Shown here: one piece after another, positions 28,201 to 35,402 of the stretch
Layout: every line of letters starts with the position of its first letter
How positions within the stretch are numbered: position 1 is the first letter of the stretch
Source: Elusimicrobiota bacterium
GTDB lineage: Bacteria > Elusimicrobiota > Elusimicrobia > UBA1565 > UBA9628
Assembly (NCBI GenBank): GCA_016212795.1
Contig: JACRDT010000010.1
Span: forward strand, 124,001 to 188,000
Length of the DNA: 64,000 nucleotides
Reading direction: 5' to 3'
Program-made: the position numbers and the translations under genes
Notes under the pieces: model-generated
The model's input: only the letters and a program-made list of their open reading frames with translations
Databases searched by the model: none
What the model was told of the DNA's origin: nothing

Positions 28201-28275
28201 CGCGAGCTTCTTGAGGCACCAGCGGACCAGCTTCGCCGGCCGCGATCCAGGCGCGTCCATCGGTTGCTCGGACAA
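22231..28275 (-). CDS. Bacterial alpha-2-macroglobulin (A2M) family protein with thioester
   Basis: The 2014-residue protein is larger than E. coli YfhM (about 1650). A cytoplasmic N-terminus of about 88 residues precedes one membrane span at about 92-110, and no lipobox is present, so it is anchored by a helix and not by lipid. Macroglobulin domains follow. The bait/thioester part is intact, with Y-G-C1498-T-E-Q. A2Ms trap proteases through the reactive thioester in the periplasm. Near the C-terminus lies a run of about 40 residues of Asp/Glu/Gly/Ser, then a final beta domain. An internal ATG five codons downstream (28260) could also be the start. It forms an operon with pbpC. Confidence 0.93.
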   Translation of the reverse strand: MSEQPMDAPGSRPAKLVRWCLKKLAPALGEVSWTPPDWLRRLQSAPAGPGWRERLKSTAAGLDRAGASLNAWAREEASRDPKRFWAKASAVGAVAVLLPLGILWYQHRPRVVRFSVTGTSPGATRMSDNPAPDPVHVDFGGSAARLDKMGKPVARGITLSPPVHGTWRWDTDRRLTFTPKEDWSIGQEYAVRLDKSLFPEHVKLETYEYRFKSAPFAMSMTAAEFYQDPTDPKLKKIVATAAFSHPVDPAEFEKRVFLKLAGQEGGFLGLGAKSYPFTVLYNRFKTEAYIHSDTVEIPMKDTFMLVSVDGGVPASRPGPPAGSRVERSVPIPGMYNFFRVESAELAVARNERFEPERVLVIRTSAGALESELQKALSVVELPKDLPAVEGRAAIPNYQWRDPARVTPELRALAKPVALTPIPTDREYATVHSFKYAGTAGRFLHVKVAKGIQSYGGYILAKDLVETAQVPAFEKELKIMSQGAILSLSGEKKVSVISRDVDAIRFEAARVVPNQINHLVTQSQGLFRDPQFRHEFGPDNIAERLAEVRQLNAEPGKSVYSSFDLSDYLTAGDGSKRGLFFFKAEAVDPVTKLPIGIQDKRLILVTDLGLLVKEVLSGGREVFVQSIGDGSPVAGAQVQILGKNGLPVLSASTDGEGRASFPSMSGFEREKAPTAFVARKGSDLAFLPFDWEDRRLNFSRFDIGGARTPGSGEPLQAYLFSDRGIYRPGDELRVGLIVKPSDWRQNIAGVPLEAAITDARGLEVFRSKIMLSGHGFEEFRFTTEETSPTGSWQAGIYIVKDGRRGALLGTTPLRVEEFLPDRLRITTRLSKERADGWVSPKDLKATVYLKNLFGTPASGRKVRAAMSLSPAFPAFGSYPDHTFFDPSAAKHSFTDRLDDRESSDDGEAEFDLDLTRFEKATYRLLFTAEGFETGGGRGVTAQSQVLVSPREFLLGYKPDGNLLYISKGSLRSVEIIAVDQALKKTAAGALTAHVVELRYVSVLVRQENGTYKYESIHKEVPVSKAGLSVPAAGLRFPLPTAQPGDFALVVRDSQDTELCRVPFSVAGQANVTRSLEKNAELKIQLSKADYAPGSEIELQVNAPYTGAGLITIERDRVYAAKWFRSGTTASTHRIRIPADLEGNAYAVVSFVRSMDSPEIYMSPLSYGVAPFSVSRERRTDRVALECPALARPGQPFRIRYSADKPGRIVVFAVDEGILQVAGYKTPDPLSRFFEKRGLEVTTAQILDLILPEFKLVQSLSAPGGDMGREALGKNLNPFKRKRDKPVAFWSGIMDVDQQSREVVYDVPGQFNGTLRVMAVVVAPDSIGVAEKKSVVRGHFVLTPSAPVAVAPGDEFEVSLGVANQAEGSGPDAELAVALKTSEHLEVLGSHSLKLKVGENRETGAAFRLRAKDRLGSGSMIFTASLGDRASQVSVDASVRPAQPFATSVAGGVTKAATADVPVTRRLHPHLRTLEAAVSPLPMVLVGGLVRYLEAFPYGCTEQIVSQAFPALILRGRKDFGYSAEKTRLNLERAVAILRGRQNAEGAFGFWSANDEVSDFQAAYASHFLTEAKERGYPVPPEVLAKALAYLGGLVGTEPATLTDARVRSYAAYILTRNGTVLSAPLAALRRHLDVKFPKTWRKDLTAAYLAGVYRMLKQEDQAGSLIAQTRIGDPSPKEVGWFYDGLVHDSQYLYVLARHFPEKLKEVKPEALDSMVQPVVMGSFNSLSGAYAILALTQYAETAGPTAAVDAGITELDERGAPKKLALSGGLYLKAGFSDKARTVRFSNPSGRKLYYQATAAGFDLALPTREVKDKLEVQREFRHEGGGVTAQAGLGSELEVHLKVRALAGSLSNVAIVDLLPGGFEVVMDRQVAGGFAAPPQPPRQEKMARRRPVVESDDEGGGEDEGSEGEAGYSEGDGDSEGEGSSEEAPESPAPPPGPSGFGEPSSTWRPQYADVREDRVVLFGTVGAQAQEFVYKIRATNKGAFSVPPVFAEGMYDRGVQARGVAGKMTVE

Positions 28276-28339
28276 GGTTCCTCCCTTCGACCTTCAAGTT
28301 CCCCGCGGTTCCCTGGCGCGGACGCCAGAGGGACCATCT

Positions 28340-28398
28340 TACCATTTCGGATTTTCCGTCTGGCCGGACTCCCTCCGGGGCTCTCGCCATGGTATCAT
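28340..28398. promoter_or_regulatory. Divergent promoter region between A2M and the GH127 gene
   Basis: On the minus strand, GGTAAGAT (TAAGAT as -10, about 28336-28341) lies about 60 bases before the A2M start. On the plus strand, GGTATCAT (TATCAT at 28393-28398) lies before the GH127 gene. The region is locally AT-richer (ATTTCGGATTTTCC). No consensus -35 hexamers are seen for either. Confidence 0.4.
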
Positions 28399-28442
28399 AG
28401 CGCATGGACCGGCGGGGCCGCCGCGGGACGACGGGACGACCG

Positions 28443-31400
28443 ATGAGGTGGCTCGTGCTGTGGTGGGCTTGGGCGGCGTCGGCCGGCGCCCAGGCGCCCT
28501 CGCCGGCGTGGTGGGACGCCCGGTGGCCGTTGCGGACCGCCATCGTCGTCGACGGCAGGGCGCTGTCGGAGCCCCTGACGGATTTCCCGGTCCTCGTCCG
28601 GTTCCCTGCCCCGCCGCCGGCGCTTGCCCGCGCGCTCGGCGACGGCGGCGACATCCGTTTCGTCTCGGGCGATGACCGCGCGGAGCTCGACTTCGAGGTC
28701 GAGCGGTCTTCCAGGGGGGACGCGGCCTTCTGGGTCCGCCTCCCCGTGTTCTTGCCGGGCGACGTCCCCAACAGGTTCTTCCTCTATTACGGGAATCCCG
28801 AAGGGAGGCTGTCGGGCCGCGGCCGCCGGCCCGAGGGGGTCTGGGCCTCCTTCAACGCGGTCTTCCATTTCTCGGACCCGGGACAGGTCTTCTTCGATTC
28901 CACCGGACGGGGCAACGGCTTGGACCCGGGGCGCGCTCCGGGCCGGGCCGCGGACGGCTTCGTCGGGCGCGTCCCCGGGGGCGCGGTCGGGGACGCCGTC
29001 AGGTTCGCAGGCGGGGACGCCGTCGTCGCCCCGTCCGCGGGGAGCTTCGCCGGGATGGAGGAGGGCGGGGCGGTGGAGGCCATGGTGCGGCCCTCCCGCC
29101 CCGGGGACGGCGGGACGATCCTCGCGGCGCGCTCCGCCGATGGCCGGCGGGGCGTGCGCTTCGGCCTGGCCGGGTCCAGCCTCTGCGTCTCCACGGCCTA
29201 CGACGGGGCGTGGTCCGCGGACCTCGCGGTCCCGGGGTTCCTGCGCGACTCGCCGGACGCCTGGCATCACGCCGCCGTCTCGTTCTCGGTCCCCGGCTTC
29301 TTGCGCCGCGTCGTGGCGGACGCGGACGGGCTCGCCGTGGACAGGCGGCTCCAGGGGCCGCTGTCGTTCGACGCGACCCGGTTGGGCCGCGGGATGGAGG
29401 ACGGCGACCCCGCGCGGTTCGCCGGGGATATCGACGAGCTCCGATTCTCGTCGTTGACCCTGCCGGAGGATTGGCTGCGTTCCTCGGCGCGCAACCTGTC
29501 GGGGGAGCCGGGGTTCGTCATCGCGGGAACGGAGGAGCGCCTGGGCGGACCCCCGGCCGCCCCGTCGGCGTTCCACCTGGTCTCCCCCGCCGACGGTGGG
29601 GTGTGGCGCAAGCGCTCCGTCCCGGTCCTGCGCTGGGGAGCCTCGGTCGGAGCCGTCTCCTACCGCGTCGCGCTGTCGCGGCACGCGGACCTGTCGAGCC
29701 CGGTCCGGCTGCCGGGGGTCGCCGTCACCCAGGCGCGGGTCCGCGGCCCGAGACTCGACCCGAAGGACCGGTGGTGGTGGACGGTGTACGCGGCCGGGCC
29801 TGGCGGGGAGACCCGCGCGGCCGAGGCGTATTCTCTGCGCGTGCAGGACTGGGCGGAGGCCGGGGCGAGGCCCGCGGCGCCCGCGGTCCGGCCCGTGTTC
29901 GAGCGGGCCGAGGACGCGTCGATCCGTCTCGGCGGAGTGGTCGGGGAGCGGGTGAGGGGGAACCTGGAGCATTGGCTCCTGACGGCGCCGGGGCGAAACC
30001 CCGCGATGCTGAGGATGATCCGGGATCGCGACAGCGATCCACCCCGGGTCGTCATGCCTTGGGTGGGGGAGTTCATCGGGAAGTACCTCGTGTCGGCGGT
30101 GGGCGGCTACCGGCTGACCGGCGACCGCCGGTTGGGCCGGCTGCTGGAGAAGACGTTCGGGGAACTGCTCGAGGCGCAGGGCGCCGACGGGTATCTAGGC
30201 CCGTTCTCCCGCGCCGCGCGGCTGACCGGCGCCAACTGGGACGCGTGGGGACACGCGCACGCGATGCTGGCGCTCATAGAGTACCACAAGCTGACCGGGC
30301 AGAAGAAGTACCTGGAGGCCGCCAGCCGCGCCGGGGACCTGATCTTCGAGACGTTCGTGGACGAGCCCGGCCTGCTGGCCAACGGCGGGCACCTGGGGCA
30401 GATGAACTCGGCGGTCGTGCATCCGCTGACGCTGCTGCACCGGCTGACGGGCCGGGCGCGGTACCTGGAGGCGGCGGAGAGCATCGTGAGGTGGTGGGAC
30501 GACCCCGACGGCCCGGGCTACCTGCGAGGCGCGCGGGCGGGTCTCGAGCCCTGGGAGTACGATGGGCGCAGGTGGGAGAGCCTGCACGCGCTGCAGGGTC
30601 TTGGGGAGCTGTCCCTGCAGAGGGGGGAGGCGGGCCTGCGGGAGGCCTTCGAGCGCGTCTGGCGGGGCCTGGCGAGGGGCGACCGGCACAACACGGGCGC
30701 GCTCACGACGGACGAGGAGTTCAAGGGGGAGCCCTATGCTCCCGGGGCGATCGAGACCTGCGCGACGGTGGGCTGGCTGGCGTTGACGGTGGACCGGCTG
30801 AGGCTGACGGGGGACGCGCGCGCCGCCGATGAGCTGGAGAGGAGCACGCTCAACGCCGCGCTGGGCGCGCAGTCGCCCGGGGGAGGGTCGTGGACGTTCG
30901 ACACGCCGATGGACGGCAGGAAGAGGTACGGCGAGGAGTTGGCGTGGCAGGCGCCGCCCGGGGGCCCCGGGCTGAACTGCTGCGCGGTGCACGGGCCGCG
31001 GAGCGTCGGGATGATCGCGGATTGGGCGGTGATGCGCGCGGGGCGCGGGCTGGTGTTGAACTACTACGGCCCGAGCGACGTCAGCGTGCCCGTGGGGGAC
31101 GGCGTGGCGCTGAGGCTGAGGCAGGAGACGCGCTATCCCGCGGACGGGCGAGTGAGGCTGCGCGTGTCGACGCCGCGTCCGGTGCGCGTGGCGCTGAAGC
31201 TGCGCATCCCCGGGTGGTCGAGGCGGACGGCGGCGTCGGTGAACGGAGCGGGCGCGGGCCCCGCGGAGGCCGGGACGTACCTGGAGCTGGAGCGGGAGTG
31301 GCGCGAGGGGGACGTGGTGGACCTGGAGTTCGATTTCGGGCTGAGGTATGAGGCGGGCGCCCGGGAGGCGCAAGGGAAGGCGTCCGTGTTCCGGGGGCCG

Positions 31401-31664
31401 CTGCTGCTGGCCTACGATCAGCGGTTCAACGCGGCGCCGCCGGCGGCGATGTCCGCGCTGGACATGGGGGCGCTGGAGGGCCGCGAGTCGGCGACGGCGC
31501 TCAAGCCCGCGCCCTGGGTGCTGGTCGCGGTGAAGGCCGCCGACGGCCGGGACGTGGCGCTGTGCGATTTCGCCAGCGCGGGCTCGGAGGGGACCGAGTA
31601 TCGGACGTGGCTGCCCGCGGCGCGCGGCGGACCGTCCGAGCCTGGAACGACCGGACGGCCTTGA
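28443..31664 (+). CDS. Secreted DUF2341-LamG-GH127 glycoside hydrolase
   Basis: From ATG 28443 the protein has 1073 residues (an upstream ATG at 28404 would precede the likely transcription start). A signal peptide covers residues 1-18 (M-R-W-L-V-L-W-W-A-W-A-A-S-A-G-A-Q-A). A DUF2341 module follows at about 20-135 (D-F-P-V-L-V-R-F, L-Y-Y-G-N-P), then a LamG/concanavalin-like fold to about 365 and an Ig-like segment. The last 600 residues match GH127 (former DUF1680) beta-L-arabinofuranosidases. The metal/nucleophile set is present: E771-T-C773 and C846-C847, spaced as in the characterised enzyme. It probably removes L-arabinofuranose or related sugars from extracellular glycans. Confidence 0.85.
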   Translation: MRWLVLWWAWAASAGAQAPSPAWWDARWPLRTAIVVDGRALSEPLTDFPVLVRFPAPPPALARALGDGGDIRFVSGDDRAELDFEVERSSRGDAAFWVRLPVFLPGDVPNRFFLYYGNPEGRLSGRGRRPEGVWASFNAVFHFSDPGQVFFDSTGRGNGLDPGRAPGRAADGFVGRVPGGAVGDAVRFAGGDAVVAPSAGSFAGMEEGGAVEAMVRPSRPGDGGTILAARSADGRRGVRFGLAGSSLCVSTAYDGAWSADLAVPGFLRDSPDAWHHAAVSFSVPGFLRRVVADADGLAVDRRLQGPLSFDATRLGRGMEDGDPARFAGDIDELRFSSLTLPEDWLRSSARNLSGEPGFVIAGTEERLGGPPAAPSAFHLVSPADGGVWRKRSVPVLRWGASVGAVSYRVALSRHADLSSPVRLPGVAVTQARVRGPRLDPKDRWWWTVYAAGPGGETRAAEAYSLRVQDWAEAGARPAAPAVRPVFERAEDASIRLGGVVGERVRGNLEHWLLTAPGRNPAMLRMIRDRDSDPPRVVMPWVGEFIGKYLVSAVGGYRLTGDRRLGRLLEKTFGELLEAQGADGYLGPFSRAARLTGANWDAWGHAHAMLALIEYHKLTGQKKYLEAASRAGDLIFETFVDEPGLLANGGHLGQMNSAVVHPLTLLHRLTGRARYLEAAESIVRWWDDPDGPGYLRGARAGLEPWEYDGRRWESLHALQGLGELSLQRGEAGLREAFERVWRGLARGDRHNTGALTTDEEFKGEPYAPGAIETCATVGWLALTVDRLRLTGDARAADELERSTLNAALGAQSPGGGSWTFDTPMDGRKRYGEELAWQAPPGGPGLNCCAVHGPRSVGMIADWAVMRAGRGLVLNYYGPSDVSVPVGDGVALRLRQETRYPADGRVRLRVSTPRPVRVALKLRIPGWSRRTAASVNGAGAGPAEAGTYLELEREWREGDVVDLEFDFGLRYEAGAREAQGKASVFRGPLLLAYDQRFNAAPPAAMSALDMGALEGRESATALKPAPWVLVAVKAADGRDVALCDFASAGSEGTEYRTWLPAARGGPSEPGTTGRP

Positions 31665-31675
31665 GGGGGAAATGG

Positions 31676-31681
31676 TATCAT
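31676..31681 (+). promoter_or_regulatory. -10-like TATCAT before the small P-loop gene
   Basis: GGTATCAT recurs here as before the GH127 gene and the 61.4 kb oxidoreductase operon. The leader to the ATG at 31717 would be about 28 bases. No -35 hexamer is recognisable. Confidence 0.4.
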
Positions 31682-31716
31682 CGCAGTCGGGCCGGCGGAG
31701 CCGGCGGTGGAAAGCG

Positions 31717-32295
31717 ATGCATGACCTGTCGCCCAGAGATCCCCATGCCGGCGCGCTTCCTTACGGCAAGCTCAACCTGCGCCGCAATCCTTTCGGAGAG
31801 CTGGAAGCCGACGATTGGGCCGCGCTCGCGCTCCCGGCCGTCGACCTGGATGACGTCGCCAGGCGCTTGCGGGAGCCCGGCTTCCGGGTCCAGTTCGTCG
31901 GCCCGAGCGGGTCGGGCAAGACCACGCACCTCCTGGCCCTCCAGGCCCGCCTGCCCGAGGCGCGCTATGCCCGCTGCGACTCGGGCCGGCCGCTTGCGAA
32001 GGCCGCCATCCTCCTCTTGGACGAGGCGCGGGGCTTTCCCCGGGGAGGAGGCTCGTGCGCCTTGGGGGTGCACGAGAAGATCGCGGGCTGCGCGATGACC
32101 GTGGAACTAGGGGCCGTGCCCTTGGACCGGCTCGATCTGATCGTCCGGTCGAGGGTCGAGCGCTTCCGCCGCGGGGATGGCCCGGTGCCAGAGGTCTGCC
32201 TGTCGCGCTTGGGGGCGCTGCTGGAGCGCCACGGCGGGGACCTCCGCCTGGTATTCGCCGAGCTTTACGAGGATATCCAAGATGCCGCGATGTGA
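31717..32295 (+). CDS. Small P-loop NTPase of unknown function
   Basis: I choose ATG 31717, which follows the TATCAT box, giving 192 residues. Walker A is G62-P-S-G-S-G-K-T at residues 62-69 and Walker B is I-L-L-L-D-E-A at 98-104. The N-terminus (L-N-L-R-R-N-P-F-G-E) resembles the start of ExeA-like AAA proteins. At under 200 residues it lacks most of a typical AAA+ lid. The gene overlaps the following arrestin-like gene by 14 bases. The pairing suggests a joint role at the membrane, but I cannot name it. Confidence 0.75.
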   Translation: MHDLSPRDPHAGALPYGKLNLRRNPFGELEADDWAALALPAVDLDDVARRLREPGFRVQFVGPSGSGKTTHLLALQARLPEARYARCDSGRPLAKAAILLLDEARGFPRGGGSCALGVHEKIAGCAMTVELGAVPLDRLDLIVRSRVERFRRGDGPVPEVCLSRLGALLERHGGDLRLVFAELYEDIQDAAM

Positions 32296-33313
32296 CCTGA
32301 CCATCGAATTCGACCAGGGTAAGCGTTCCTTCGCGCCCGGGGACGCGATCCGGGGCCTGATCCGCGTCCGCGTGGAAGCGGACGCGGATTGCAAGGCGCT
32401 GAAGCTCGCGTGCGCGTGGCGCACCCACGGCAAGGGGAACGTGGACAAGGGCCTCGTGCAGGAGACGGTCCTCTACGAGGGCACTTGGCAGGCCGGGGAG
32501 GACCGCGTCTACCCGTTCTCCATCGCGGTCCCGCGCGGCCCCGCGACCTACCACGGCCATCTCGTCAACGTGGACTGGTATCTGGGCGTCCGCGCCGACA
32601 TCCCTTGGGCGATCGATCCCAAGGCCGAGGAGGAGATCCTGGTGAGTTGGCCGGAGGGGGAGCGATCCCCGGATCTCGGGCCCGCCTTCTCGGCTCCCGC
32701 GGCTCGCCGCCCGATCAACGAGGCGCACGCTTTCGTGGTCGCCAAGGTCCTGCTCCTCCTGGGCCTCGTCGGCGGCGGGGGACTGCTCTGGGAAGCGTAC
32801 CGATCTCTGGGCGGGAAGAACGTCTCCGGCGCCGTCCAATACGGCATCATGGGGCTGTCCCTGGCGGGCGTATCGCTCGGCGTGGCGTACCTGCTGGCGC
32901 GCAACGTCCTGGCCCAGCGGACCCTGGGCCCGGTGCGTTTCGAGGTCCCCCGGCAGTACGCCCGCCGCGGCGAGCAATTCGCGGCGTCTCTCGGCTTCAA
33001 TCCTGTCGCGCCCGCGGACATGACCAAGGCCGTCCTCAAGCTGAAATGCAAGGAGGAGGCTGTCAGCGGCGGCGGGACCAACGCGACCACGCACACGCAC
33101 CCGCTGGGCGAATGGGTCCTGGCGGAGGAGCCCCGCCGCGACCTGGCGCCCGGCATGGGCGTCAGCCTGGCCGGCAGGGTTCTGATCCCGGCGGATGCGG
33201 CCGCGACCTTCGCGTCCTCGGACAACCGCGTGATCTGGAGCGTCGAGGCCGAGATACGGCTGGCCGGCAAGCCGGACTGGAAGAAGGAAGTGAGGATCGC
33301 GGTCCTGCCGTAG
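32282..33313 (+). CDS. Arrestin-like membrane protein
   Basis: The start ATG lies within the end of the previous gene, giving 343 residues. The N-terminal 125 residues look like an arrestin/Spo0M-type beta-sandwich (F-x-P-G-D-A-I-R-G-L-I-R-V, L-x-L-A-C-A-W-R-T-H-G-K-G, Y-P-F-S-I-x-V-P). Two hydrophobic helices follow at about 155-175 and 187-207, then a second sandwich-like region with a His/Thr-rich loop (T-H-T-H-P) and L-x-G-R-V-L-I-P. The fold assignment is by pattern only. Function is unknown. Confidence 0.7.
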   Translation: MPRCDLTIEFDQGKRSFAPGDAIRGLIRVRVEADADCKALKLACAWRTHGKGNVDKGLVQETVLYEGTWQAGEDRVYPFSIAVPRGPATYHGHLVNVDWYLGVRADIPWAIDPKAEEEILVSWPEGERSPDLGPAFSAPAARRPINEAHAFVVAKVLLLLGLVGGGGLLWEAYRSLGGKNVSGAVQYGIMGLSLAGVSLGVAYLLARNVLAQRTLGPVRFEVPRQYARRGEQFAASLGFNPVAPADMTKAVLKLKCKEEAVSGGGTNATTHTHPLGEWVLAEEPRRDLAPGMGVSLAGRVLIPADAAATFASSDNRVIWSVEAEIRLAGKPDWKKEVRIAVLP

Positions 33314-33472
33314 GCCGGCGACGGCCGCCCAGGCCGACGACTCCGCGAGCCCGGTCCGCCTTGCCAGCTCTTCCGACAACCGGTGCCCGTCGTCGTTGAT
33401 CACGCGGGCCGGATGGCCTTCGTCGATGTGGTCGTTCAAATACGACGGCAGCAGGATTGGACTCCCATCCAT
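33314..33472 (-). pseudogene. Probable remnant of a DDE transposase N-terminus
   Basis: On the minus strand from 33472, about 50 codons read L-L-P-S-Y-L-N-D-H-I-D-E-G-H-P-A-R-V-I, a pattern like the start of IS1182/IS5-type transposases (L-L-P-x-x-L-x-x-x-I-x-x-x-H-P-x-R-x-I). The rest of a transposase is absent; similarity ends where the arrestin-like gene begins. This reading rests on a short motif and is tentative. Confidence 0.4.
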
Positions 33473-33875
33473 CCAAGTGCGTTGCTCGACCCGCCCCTCG
33501 ACCTCGGCCCGCCGCCGGAGTTTTACACAAACTCGACCAAGGGAGGGGACCCGCTCCGACGCGCTGCCCGATGGGGCGGGATGCCAAGGTCAGTTATCCA
33601 CAAGACTTTCCCGGGAAAGTTCGGTGGATAACCATGGACGCGTCAAAGCAGCGTGGCCATGGAACTGGCAGGAATGTCTGGCCAGGAGCGGTGCGAACCT
33701 CGGTTTCCGACGAGGTCCATGCTAGGAGCCCTAAGTGAACGGCGTTGCGGCTAGACGGCGTCGGCGGGAAGGGCCGCCCCTGGAGCCCGATTCTGTCGAA
33801 ATATGGTAGATTCGAAACACCTTGGGCAGGCCGGCAGGACGTCGACTTGCTACTCCTTGCTGGGCGGTGACCGCG
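33473..33875. other. Degenerate intergenic stretch with DnaA-box palindrome
   Basis: No convincing gene is seen here. The 38-bp imperfect palindrome at 33594-33631 has TTATCCACA at its left end and the reverse complement of TTATCCACC at its right end, with 16 of 19 positions pairing. TTATCCACA is a perfect E. coli-type DnaA box. Upstream (33520-33535) is TTTTACACAAACTC, and downstream are two CCATGG sites near 33634 and 33657. Base composition is less GC-rich than the neighbours. It looks like insertion-element debris. A -10-like TATGGT near 33802 may serve the AAA+ gene. Confidence 0.5.
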
Positions 33876-35324
33876 ATGAGCTGTATCTCGAGCCTGGGAA
33901 TGTCGTTCAACGTTCTGCTCGGTGCCGCGGTGGCCATCCTCTTGCTCAAGACTTTCGGCGTCAAATTCTGGTCGCGGGACACCCCGATCCACCCATTGAT
34001 CGAGGCGCATTTCAGTCCCGCACCCTCAAGCAGCCTGACGATCGCGGAGCGCAAGTTCCCTTTCCGGGTCCGCGCCGACCTGCAGCGGGCCATCGACCGT
34101 CTCTTCAAGGAAGGCACGGCGATCTGCCATTTCTGCGGGGTCAGCAGAGCGTACAGCAACGAGGGCCTGACTTTTTCCGGCCTGCTCCTCAAGGAGAACT
34201 GGCCGGCGGTTTCCGTCCCTCCCCAGTACGAGGAGGTCGACATCGGCGAGGAGCAGCCGGTCCGGTGCCTGAAGAACGGGCTGTGGCTCCTCCGGGAGGG
34301 GGGCCAGCAATTCGCCGTCCTGCTTTCGCCGACTGAGAAATACGGCCAATCGATGGGCATCAAGTTCGAGGTCGCGGTCGTCAACAGCCCGGCGGGGACC
34401 CGCATCACCCAGCAGTTCTTCAAACACTTGGAAAAGTCGGTCCTGAAGGCCGAATCCTACCGCGGGAAGATCCTTTCGCTGGAAGTGAAGGATCTGTACT
34501 CGGGGGCATCCTCCGGGATCGCGGTCCACAGGCTCAAGAAGGTGGAGCGGGACCAGGTCATCCTGCCCCGGCAGACGCTGGCGCTCCTGGAGAGGAACGT
34601 CATCAATTTCGTCCAGCAACGGCCGCGGCTTCGCGCGGTCAAGCAATCGACGAAGAAGGGGCTGCTGTTCTACGGCTCTCCGGGGACCGGCAAGACGCAC
34701 ACGATCCATTACCTCGCCAACGCCCTTGAGGGCCATACCACCCTGTTGATCTCGGCGGAGCAGGTCAGTCTGCTGGAGGAGTACATGGTTCTGGCCCGCC
34801 TCCTGCAGCCGAGCATCGTGGTCCTGGAGGATGTCGATCTCATCGCCCGCGAAAGGACGCAGATGAACAGCGCGTGCGAAGAAGTCCTGCTCAACAGGCT
34901 GCTCAACGAGATGGATGGTCTGAAAGAAGACGCCGACATCTTCTTCATCCTCACCACGAACCGCCCGGAATCCCTCGAGCGCGCGCTGGCCTCCCGTCCG
35001 GGACGGATCGACCAGGCGATCGAGTTCCCTCTCCCGGACGATGCGGGCCGGGAGAAGCTGGTGCGGCTGTATTCCCAGGGGGTCGACATCCCGCCGGAGG
35101 TCGTCGAGTCGGTCGTCAAGCGGACCGAGAGAGTCAGCCCGGCGTTCATCAAGGAGTTGATGCGCCGGTCCACCCAGTTCCATCTGGAGCGGCAGGATTC
35201 CCGGACCATCGAGCTGGCCGACGTGGAGCACGCCCTGGAAGAGATGCTCTTCGCCGGAGGTTCCCTGAACCTCAAGCTGCTCGGAGCGGAGGGGGCAAAG
35301 GGCCTGGCAGATTCCTCGTTTTGA
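33876..35324 (+). CDS. Membrane-anchored AAA+ ATPase
   Basis: From ATG 33876 the protein has 482 residues; 33900 is an alternative. One N-terminal helix (about 9-27) anchors it. A middle region of about 200 residues has no recognised domain. The AAA+ module has Walker A G-S-P-G-T-G-K273-T, Walker B I-V-V-L-E-D-V-D, a long N-rich sensor 1 (F-F-I-L-T-T-N-R) and arginine fingers in R-P-G-R-I-D-Q-A-I-E-F-P-L-P, followed by a helical lid. This resembles FtsH/Bcs1-type AAA proteins, but no protease motif (HExxH) is present, so a remodelling or translocation role is more likely. Codon use is slightly less GC-biased than its neighbours. Confidence 0.82.
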   Translation: MSCISSLGMSFNVLLGAAVAILLLKTFGVKFWSRDTPIHPLIEAHFSPAPSSSLTIAERKFPFRVRADLQRAIDRLFKEGTAICHFCGVSRAYSNEGLTFSGLLLKENWPAVSVPPQYEEVDIGEEQPVRCLKNGLWLLREGGQQFAVLLSPTEKYGQSMGIKFEVAVVNSPAGTRITQQFFKHLEKSVLKAESYRGKILSLEVKDLYSGASSGIAVHRLKKVERDQVILPRQTLALLERNVINFVQQRPRLRAVKQSTKKGLLFYGSPGTGKTHTIHYLANALEGHTTLLISAEQVSLLEEYMVLARLLQPSIVVLEDVDLIARERTQMNSACEEVLLNRLLNEMDGLKEDADIFFILTTNRPESLERALASRPGRIDQAIEFPLPDDAGREKLVRLYSQGVDIPPEVVESVVKRTERVSPAFIKELMRRSTQFHLERQDSRTIELADVEHALEEMLFAGGSLNLKLLGAEGAKGLADSSF

Positions 35325-35402
35325 ATCCTTTCCGTCTTAGATCACGTTTCGTGAGGACCAGGCTCGCGAGAGCGGGGGCACTCTGGGCCATGGCAGGCGC
35401 TT

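Noticed and set aside
22753..28446. A very long open frame (about 1900 codons) antisense to the A2M gene
   Set aside because: Its translation is Gly/Arg/Leu/His-rich with no recognisable domains, and the opposite strand encodes a clear A2M. High GC with strong third-position bias leaves antisense frames open.
33594..33631. DnaA-box palindrome as the chromosomal origin
   Set aside because: Only two boxes, no DNA-unwinding AT-rich cluster and no dnaA, dnaN or gidA genes nearby.
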